From NCBI GenBank assembly GCA_937859855.1, contig CALMAR010000508.1:1-5777 (forward strand): a stretch of 5,777 nucleotides of DNA, written 5' to 3'. This DNA is from an uncultured Kineosporia sp. GTDB taxonomy: Bacteria; Actinomycetota; Actinomycetes; Actinomycetales; Kineosporiaceae. Below, piece by piece: positions 1 through 4,535 of the stretch (position 1 is its first letter; each line of letters starts with the position of its first letter). Under the pieces are notes generated by a model. The model saw only the letters and a list, made by a program, of their open reading frames with translations. It did not search any database and was not told the origin of the DNA. The translations under genes were made by a program, and so were the position numbers.

Positions 1-645
1 GGCACCCTGTTCGCGGCGGGGCTGAAGGTCCCGGGCCGGATCGCGGGTACCACCCGCAGTATCCCGCCGTCGGCGATCGCCGCCGGGGTGGTGTCCGCCC
101 AGGTCAGCCGTGGCCCGGCCAACGTCCCCGCGGCCGGCCAGAACGGTGAAGTGCCCTGGGTGATCGGCCTGTCCAACGTGTTCACCGACGCCGAGCGGGG
201 GCTGCTGGCCGATGACGGGGTCAACACGTTCCACCGGGCCTACGGTGCGGCGAACATCAGCCTCTACGGTTACCGCACCCTCGACACCACCGGTGGCTGG
301 CCGCTGCTGAACAACCAGCTCCTCCGGCTCAAGGTCTCCGATGAGGGCGCGCTGATCGGGGAGCAGTTCCTCTTCGACCAGCTCGACGGCCGCGGCCACA
401 CCATCGCCCAGTTCGGGGCCGCTCTCTCAGCGATGCTGCAGGGCCACTACGAGAACGACGAACTGTACGGGGCCACCGCCCCCGAGGCGTACCGGGTCGA
501 CGTCGGCTCGAACGTCAACACCGCCGAGACCATCGCCGCCGGGCAGCTGCGGGCGCTGCTGTCGGTGCGGATGTCGCCGTTCGCTGAGCAGGTCCAGATC
601 CTGCTCACCAAGTACCCGGTCACCGACACCCTCGCCACGGCCTGA
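1..645 (+). CDS. Phage tail sheath protein, C-terminal part (5' end outside window)
   Basis: The reading frame is open from the first base of the window to TGA at 643-645, giving 214 residues with no start, so this is the C-terminal part of a longer protein. The first GTG in frame (88) lies inside the conserved region and is not the true start. Sheath hallmarks are visible: a Pro-Ser-Ala-Ile-Ala-Ala-Gly stretch followed by an Asn-Val-Pro-Ala-Ala-Gly turn (the usual 'AAG ... PAG' region), then a Gly-Val-Asn-Thr ... Leu-Tyr-Gly-Tyr-Arg-Thr-Leu motif (about window residues 75-94). The end resembles known sheath ends, with a Gly-Gln-Leu strand and an 'SPFAEQVQI' stretch. Sheath subunits form the contractile outer cylinder around the tail tube and drive it through the envelope. 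Position directly upstream of a tube-sized gene supports the call. I am confident of the family; full length and N-terminal domains cannot be judged. Confidence 0.87.
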   Translation, partial: GTLFAAGLKVPGRIAGTTRSIPPSAIAAGVVSAQVSRGPANVPAAGQNGEVPWVIGLSNVFTDAERGLLADDGVNTFHRAYGAANISLYGYRTLDTTGGWPLLNNQLLRLKVSDEGALIGEQFLFDQLDGRGHTIAQFGAALSAMLQGHYENDELYGATAPEAYRVDVGSNVNTAETIAAGQLRALLSVRMSPFAEQVQILLTKYPVTDTLATA

Positions 646-658
646 AAGGGGAACCGGC

Positions 659-1087
659 ATGTCACGACAGAGCCAGTCGCTGATCTTCGTCAGCGTCGAG
701 CTGACGCCCGGGAAGATGACCCGGCTCCCGGACCCCTTCGACAAGCGGACCGGCGGCGACGCCGACTCCGGCGAAACCAAGTACAAGCCTGGCGGCATGG
801 GCCCCGAGGTGCCGCTGGGTGGCACCCCGACCGTCTCCAACGTCACCGTGACCCGCTACTACGACCTCGACCGCGACCATGACCTGGCCACCGCGCTCGC
901 CGGCCGGGTTGGGCGGGCCAAGATGTCGGTGTCCGACCAGCCGCTGGACGCCAACGGCATCCCCGTCGGCAAGCCGCGGATCTGGACCGGGATCCTGAAA
1001 ACGGTCAACTTCCCGGACTCGGACTCCGGATCGGACACCGCCTCAACCTTCGACCTGGTCTGCTCCACCGGCGGGAGGGTGTCCTAA
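659..1087 (+). CDS. Phage tail tube protein (XkdM-like)
   Basis: This 142-residue protein starts at ATG 659, six bases after a GGGGA ribosome-binding sequence (648-652) and 13 bases after the sheath stop. Its length is typical of contractile-tail tube subunits, which are about 140-170 residues. Composition and pattern fit a small beta-rich protein: alternating hydrophobic strands, a Pro/Gly/Asp-rich loop in the first half (about residues 25-55), and a closing segment with Trp-Thr-Gly-Ile-Leu followed by a Ser/Asp/Thr-rich strand and Phe-Asp-Leu-Val-Cys. In myovirus and PBSX-type operons the gene between sheath and assembly chaperone is the tube subunit, which polymerises around the tape measure to form the inner conduit. 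Its TAA stop overlaps the next ATG by one base (TAATG), indicating translational coupling. The call rests on position and size as much as on sequence. Confidence 0.75.
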   Translation: MSRQSQSLIFVSVELTPGKMTRLPDPFDKRTGGDADSGETKYKPGGMGPEVPLGGTPTVSNVTVTRYYDLDRDHDLATALAGRVGRAKMSVSDQPLDANGIPVGKPRIWTGILKTVNFPDSDSGSDTASTFDLVCSTGGRVS

Positions 1088-1560
1088 TGGCCCCGGAAGC
1101 TGCGGGCATCTCGCCGCTGGCCCGGCTGAAAGCCCGCCGCGAGGCACTTGTCGCAGAGGCCGAGTCCACGCTGATCCCGGTACCGGGCTGGTCTGAGCCG
1201 TCTCTGGACCTGCGCATCCACGCCCTGCCTCACAGCCAGCTGCGCGCGGGCGCCGACCGGATCCGGAAGGCCAAGGGCGGCTCGGCCAAGGCCACAGCAG
1301 AGCTCTCGGCGGCGTCGGCCACCATCCTGGCCGCCATTGACGCAGTGGTGATCGGCGGCGACGGCGGCGAGATCGAGCTCCCGATCGACGATCCCGGCCT
1401 GGCCGAGGCCTTAGGTGTGGATGCTGGATCCAGCCCGCTGACCATCCTGCGAGCCTTCAGCGCAGGCCGCGACGGGACCCTCTTCGCGCTGGCCAAGCGA
1501 ATCAGCGAACACTCGGGCTATGTCGAGGACGAGACCAACGAGGACTGGCGGGGGGAATAG
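1087..1560 (+). CDS. Phage tail assembly chaperone, short (unshifted) form
   Basis: A 157-residue acidic, mostly helical protein begins at ATG 1087, eight bases after a GGGAGG ribosome-binding site (1073-1078) and overlapping the tube gene stop by one base. It has an Ala/Arg/Lys/Glu-rich N-terminal helix, a middle Ala-rich helical region (about residues 45-95), an acidic Pro-Ile-Asp-Asp-Pro stretch near 105, and an acidic tail ending in Asn-Glu-Asp-Trp-Arg-Gly-Glu. The gene lies between tube and tape measure, the position of lambda G/GT and PBSX xkdN, whose products bind the tape measure protein and keep it soluble while the tube assembles; they are absent from the finished virion. A run of six G just before the TAG stop, and an open -1 frame running to the tape measure gene, suggest a second, longer product. 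No catalytic motif is expected or seen. The family name is inferred from position, size and the frameshift arrangement. Confidence 0.78.
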   Translation: MAPEAAGISPLARLKARREALVAEAESTLIPVPGWSEPSLDLRIHALPHSQLRAGADRIRKAKGGSAKATAELSAASATILAAIDAVVIGGDGGEIELPIDDPGLAEALGVDAGSSPLTILRAFSAGRDGTLFALAKRISEHSGYVEDETNEDWRGE

Positions 1561-1736
1561 CCGCCGCCCCGGCAGTCAGGAATGCCGCGGCGGCTCTCTG
1601 GCTCGGATGGGGCGACCCGATGGCCTTCCTGAACCTGGCAGGCGAAGACCTCGAGATCGCCGAGGCGGTACTGCGGGAGGCGGCCCGGCTGCGGCAGGAC
1701 GAGCAGACCGCGCTGGCCAAGGCGATCAGGGGGTGA
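1087..1736 (+). CDS. Tail assembly chaperone, long form made by -1 frameshift
   Basis: Codons 1087-1554 read in the first frame, followed by a one-base backward slip on the G run, would continue to TGA at 1734-1736 and give about 216 residues. The 59-60 residue extension has a strongly G/C-ending codon pattern. It contains an Ala-rich stretch, then Leu-Trp-Leu-Gly-Trp-Gly-Asp-Pro, then an acidic and basic helix ending in Lys-Ala-Ile-Arg-Gly. A Trp-containing, short helical second domain fused by frameshift to the first chaperone domain is the lambda G-T and general tailed-phage arrangement. The extension stops three bases before the tape measure start. The alternative is a separate small protein from ATG 1620 (38 residues) with only a weak Shine-Dalgarno (GGATGGGG, 1605-1612); I consider that less likely because the coding signal extends upstream to the slip site. 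Confidence 0.72.
1550..1557 (+). promoter_or_regulatory. Putative -1 ribosomal slippery site (six G then AA)
   Basis: The run GGGGGGAA lies two codons before the chaperone TAG. In the zero frame it is read CGG GGG GAA TAG. Moving back one base, the tRNA on GGG finds GGG again, and the tRNA on GAA finds GGA, which keeps first- and third-position pairing with a G-U pair in the middle. This is a plausible but non-canonical slip heptamer (G GGG GAA), with the stop codon next in line. The shift leads into the open frame that ends at 1736. Confidence 0.62.
1559..1595 (+). promoter_or_regulatory. Stem-loop just after the slip site (frameshift stimulator candidate)
   Basis: The arm AGCCGCCGC (1559-1567) is perfectly complementary to GCGGCGGCT (1587-1595), giving nine pairs of which seven are G-C. 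A second short stem, GGCA (1571-1574) with TGCC (1583-1586), stacks inside after a three-base CCC bulge and closes an eight-base loop (1575-1582). The helix begins within the TAG stop codon, only one base after the slippery heptamer, or three to five bases after it if the lowest pairs are melted by the ribosome. No T-run follows and genes on both sides are co-transcribed, so it is not an intrinsic terminator. The loop is also complementary to 1626-1632, which could make a pseudoknot. Confidence 0.55.
1728..1733 (+). promoter_or_regulatory. Ribosome-binding site for the tape measure GTG start
   Basis: AGGGGG ends six bases before GTG 1740 and lies inside the last codons of the -1 frame chaperone extension. 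It decides the tape measure start: an in-frame TGA at 1734-1736 forbids anything earlier, and the next residues (Pro-Ser-Asn-Asp-Glu) match a normal tape measure N-terminus. Confidence 0.65.
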
Positions 1737-1739
1737 CCG

Positions 1740-3836
1740 GTGCCGTCCAACGACGAAGTCGTCATCCGCCTCAAGCTGGATCAGGTCGCCGAGTTCGTCC
1801 GCGGCAACAAGGACGCCGAGGAGGCGGTCAAGGGCGTCGGGGACCAGGTCGAGAAGACCGACCGGATCGGCCGGGTCGCCTCCGCCGCCGCCGGTGGCCT
1901 GGGCGCGGTCGTGCGCACGATCGGGGCGCTGGCCCGGACCGCCACCTACGCCGGGGACGCAGTCGCCTTAGCCGCGGTCATCTTCGGCGGCCAGGCGGTC
2001 GCCTCAGCCAGCGACCTGAACGAGACCCTGTCCAAGACCGAGCAGATCTTCGGCTCCTCCGCCGCATCCCTGCAGCACTGGGCCGCTACCGCGGACGTGA
2101 GCATCGGGCAGTCCCGCGACGAAGCCCTCACCGCGGCCGCGAACTACGGCAACTTCTTCCGCAACCTGGGCTCCGGCACCGCCGAAGCGGCGAAGCTGTC
2201 CAAGCAGCTGGTCATCACCGCGTCCGACCTCGCCTCCTTCAACAACGCCACTCCCGAGGAGATGCTGGACGCCGTCTCCAGTGCGCTGGCTGGGGAGTTC
2301 GACCCGCTGCAGCGGTACGGCTTCGCCATCAGCGCCGCGATCGTGCAGCACAAGGCCCTCAAGATGGGCCTGGCCGCCACGACGAAGGAGATCACGGCCG
2401 CCGACACCGCTCAGGCCGCCTACGCGGTGATCATGGAGCAGACCGGGAAGGCGACCGGCGACTTCCACCGCACCTCGATGGGCCTGGCCAACACCCAGCG
2501 CATCATCGCCGGGCAGTGGGACAACCTGAAAGCCAAAGCCGGGCAGGCACTCCTCCCCGCCGTGCTGACCGGTGCGCAGGCCATCGAGAAGCAGCTGATG
2601 CCCGCCCTGTCCGACCTGGTCGACCGGTACGGGCCGCAGGTCGAGCAGTGGCTGGACGACGTCGCCACCATCTACGGCCCGCGGTTCCTCAGCTGGCTGC
2701 GGGACGCGGGGGAGAAGTACGGGCCGAAAGTCGTTGCCTGGCTCAAGGACTTCCACCTGTCCATGCCCGACGTGTCCGCGGGGTCGGCTCTGCATCAGGC
2801 CGGTGAGGGGATCGCCTCGATCGGCCACTCGCTGGTCGAGCTGAAAGACGCCGCCGGGCAGGGCGTCTCGGACAGCATCACCGTGGTGTCGATCGCGGTC
2901 GGATTCCTCGCCGACCATGCGGACCTGCTGTCCAAGGTCATGCCCTACCTGGTCGCCGGCCTGGTCGCCTTCAAGATCGCTCAGGCGGCGTCGAACGCCG
3001 CCGACGCTGTCTCGATCCCGCTGAAGCTGGTGGAGCTTGCGATCAACTGGCGTCTGGCGTCCGCGAATAAGGCGATGACCGGGGCGTTGGAAGCGCACAC
3101 CGCTGCCTTGGGGATCGATTCGGCGGCGGAGTTCGAGCTGACCGGCGCCCGCTCCACCGGCATCCTCACCCTGGTCCGGCAGAAGGTGGCCGCGCTGGCG
3201 TCCGCCGCAGCGGGCAAGGCGGTCATGGTCGCGACCAAGGCCTGGACCGCGGCGCAGTGGCTGCTGAACGTTGCCCTGGATGCCAACCCGGTCGGGCTGA
3301 TCGTGATCGCCGTGGTCGCGCTGGCCGCTGGGTTCATCCTCGCCTGGAAGCACTCGGAGACCTTCCGCAAAGGCGTGCTCAAGGTGGTCCACGCCGTCGG
3401 CGCCGCGTTCGGGTGGCTGGGGGACAAAGCCCGGGACGCCTTCGGCGGGCTCAAGGAAGCGTTCAAGGGCGCCATCAACTGGATCATCGGCATGTGGAAC
3501 AAGCTGGACCTGAAGATCTCCGTTCCAGGCTGGCTCGGGAAGGTGCCCGGCTTCCCTGACGGGGTGGCCGGGAAGAGCATCGACCTGATCCCCGACATCC
3601 CGATGCTCGCCTCCGGCGGCACCCTCACATCGTCCGGGACGGTGATCGTCGGGGACGCCGGGGCGGAGCTCTTGGACCTGCCCCGCGGCGCCACCGTCAC
3701 CCCGCTCCCAGCGGCGGCTGCCGCCAATGACCGCGGCGGCCGCGGTGAGCCGCTGATCGTGCAGGTGATGCTCGACCGGCGGGTCCTGGCCGAAGCCACC
3801 GTCGACGCCCGGGCCGACCTGATGGCCCGGCTATGA
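1740..3836 (+). CDS. Phage tail tape measure protein (PhageMin_Tail type)
   Basis: This 698-residue protein starts at GTG 1740, three bases after the chaperone extension stop. A charged helical N-terminus leads into an Ala-rich hydrophobic stretch (about residues 60-90). A conserved tape-measure domain (about 90-290) has Phe-Asn-Asn-Ala-Thr-Pro-Glu-Glu at 167 onward and Gly-Glu-Phe-Asp-Pro-Leu-Gln-Arg-Tyr-Gly at 185 onward, both typical of the PhageMin_Tail family. Three tandem 15-residue repeats follow (297-341). Hydrophobic segments lie at about 396-413 and 518-536, the latter after Asn-Pro (516-517) and followed by Trp-Lys-His-Ser, a common tape-measure membrane segment. The C-terminus has Gly-Gly (626) and Val-Gly-Asp-Ala-Gly-Ala-Glu-Leu ... 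Leu-Pro-Arg-Gly (637-650), the usual tape-measure ending. The protein fills the tube, sets tail length and is expelled into the cell envelope on infection. Using about 0.15 nm per residue, the tail would be near 105 nm. The gene overlaps the next by four bases (ATGA). Confidence 0.92.
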   Translation: MPSNDEVVIRLKLDQVAEFVRGNKDAEEAVKGVGDQVEKTDRIGRVASAAAGGLGAVVRTIGALARTATYAGDAVALAAVIFGGQAVASASDLNETLSKTEQIFGSSAASLQHWAATADVSIGQSRDEALTAAANYGNFFRNLGSGTAEAAKLSKQLVITASDLASFNNATPEEMLDAVSSALAGEFDPLQRYGFAISAAIVQHKALKMGLAATTKEITAADTAQAAYAVIMEQTGKATGDFHRTSMGLANTQRIIAGQWDNLKAKAGQALLPAVLTGAQAIEKQLMPALSDLVDRYGPQVEQWLDDVATIYGPRFLSWLRDAGEKYGPKVVAWLKDFHLSMPDVSAGSALHQAGEGIASIGHSLVELKDAAGQGVSDSITVVSIAVGFLADHADLLSKVMPYLVAGLVAFKIAQAASNAADAVSIPLKLVELAINWRLASANKAMTGALEAHTAALGIDSAAEFELTGARSTGILTLVRQKVAALASAAAGKAVMVATKAWTAAQWLLNVALDANPVGLIVIAVVALAAGFILAWKHSETFRKGVLKVVHAVGAAFGWLGDKARDAFGGLKEAFKGAINWIIGMWNKLDLKISVPGWLGKVPGFPDGVAGKSIDLIPDIPMLASGGTLTSSGTVIVGDAGAELLDLPRGATVTPLPAAAAANDRGGRGEPLIVQVMLDRRVLAEATVDARADLMARL
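2628..2762 (+). repeat. Three tandem 45-base units inside the tape measure gene
   Basis: Tyr-Gly-Pro recurs at residues 297, 312 and 327, exactly 15 residues (45 bases) apart. Each unit follows the pattern Tyr-Gly-Pro-x4-Trp-Leu-x-Asp, with an acidic or polar remainder. The DNA copies are diverged (for example the Tyr-Gly-Pro codons are TACGGGCCG, TACGGCCCG, TACGGGCCG), so this is an old protein-level repeat rather than a recent duplication. Confidence 0.8.
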
Positions 3837-4504
3837 CCAGCCCTCCGGCGATCGCGGCTGGCCCGACCCTGGTTATCCAGCGGGTATCGAACCCTCACCT
3901 CCAGCTCGAGTGCGGTTTCGGCACCACCGACCCGAAAGTCACCGACGGGTACGGCGGGTGGAAGGTCATCGACCGGGACTTGCGGATGGGCCTCACCGTC
4001 TGGGCCGGTCCGCCGCCGCAGCGGCTGGCGCTGCAGATCCTCCTCGACGGCTTCTTCGCCGGTGTCGCCGGCCAGCCCGTTGGCGGCCTGGTCGACTACG
4101 TCACCACCAACTTCACCGGCAGCGGCGACAAGGAACCACCACCGGTCCGGGTGAAGGGCGTCTACCCGGTCGACCCGGGCATGCAGTGGGTCTGCGACGG
4201 CTGGGTGATCGACGAATGGATCACCCGCCGCTCCGATCGCCGCCCCATCCGCGTCCTGGGCACCTTCAGCTTCCTGCGGTACGTCCCCGGCGAGCTGCTG
4301 GTCAAGACCACCGCCGCCAAACGATCCAAGACCACAAGCACCAGGACGGGCGGGAAGACGTACACCGTCCGGGCCGGGGACACCCTCTCCTCCATCGCCG
4401 CCAAGCAGCTCGGCGACTACCGGAAAGCATCGGCGATCGCCTCCCTGAACGGGATCCGCGACGGCAAAAGCCTGAAGGCCGGTCAGCGGCTCAAACTGCC
4501 CTGA
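3833..4504 (+). CDS. LysM-domain baseplate/tail protein (XkdP-like)
   Basis: A 223-residue protein starts at ATG 3833, overlapping the tape measure stop by four bases (ATGA), so it is probably translated by reinitiation. Residues 1 to about 155 form a globular domain rich in aromatic residues and strands, including a Gly-Gly-Trp and several Trp-x-x-Asp/Gly turns. A basic Lys/Thr/Ser/Arg-rich linker (about 157-174) follows. The last 49 residues (175-223) are a LysM domain with the diagnostic Tyr-Thr-Val-Arg-Ala-Gly-Asp-Thr-Leu-Ser-Ser-Ile-Ala start and a Leu-Lys-Ala-Gly-Gln-Arg-Leu-Lys-Leu-Pro end. LysM domains bind N-acetylglucosamine polymers such as peptidoglycan. In PBSX-type tails a protein of this size and layout (XkdP) lies between the tape measure and the hub gene and is a baseplate or tube-initiation component. 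The LysM call is firm; the exact structural place is inferred from gene order. Confidence 0.87.
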   Translation: MTSPPAIAAGPTLVIQRVSNPHLQLECGFGTTDPKVTDGYGGWKVIDRDLRMGLTVWAGPPPQRLALQILLDGFFAGVAGQPVGGLVDYVTTNFTGSGDKEPPPVRVKGVYPVDPGMQWVCDGWVIDEWITRRSDRRPIRVLGTFSFLRYVPGELLVKTTAAKRSKTTSTRTGGKTYTVRAGDTLSSIAAKQLGDYRKASAIASLNGIRDGKSLKAGQRLKLP

Positions 4505-4520
4505 CCGTCTGCTGGGACAG

Positions 4521-4529
4521 GGGAGGGGC
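4521..4529 (+). promoter_or_regulatory. Ribosome-binding site choosing GTG 4536 for the hub gene
   Basis: The purine run GGGAGGGG (4521-4528) contains GGAGG nine bases before GTG 4536. An overlapping GTG at 4534 would be followed directly by TGA, and there is no ATG, GTG or TTG further upstream in the hub frame after the LysM gene stop, so GTG 4536 is the only sensible start. Confidence 0.65.
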
Positions 4530-4535
4530 CTGGGT

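Noticed and set aside
1520..2806. Long + strand frame (428 residues) across the chaperone and tape measure genes
   Set aside because: The product is extremely rich in Arg, Gly and Pro, as expected of an out-of-frame reading of GC-rich coding DNA. It overlaps the tape measure gene, whose frame has recognisable domains.
2004..3392. Long - strand open frame (462 residues) antisense to the tape measure gene
   Set aside because: The composition is Gly/Arg/Asp/Val/Gln-rich without any domain, and it mirrors the codon bias of the + strand gene.
3730..3746. Perfect 17-base palindrome (eight-base arms) of C and G runs in the tape measure C-terminus
   Set aside because: It falls in codons for Asp-Arg-Gly-Gly-Arg-Gly within a flexible region of very high GC content, has no U-run, and sits inside a co-transcribed operon. 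Chance from composition is the simplest explanation.
73..4440. Three copies of the octamer GCGATCGC (73-80, 3848-3855, 4433-4440), resembling the cyanobacterial HIP1 palindrome
   Set aside because: More than expected by simple counting, but all three are read in frame as Ala-Ile-Ala with the preferred G/C-ending codons, so protein sequence and codon bias explain them. The number is too small to argue for a genomic repeat.
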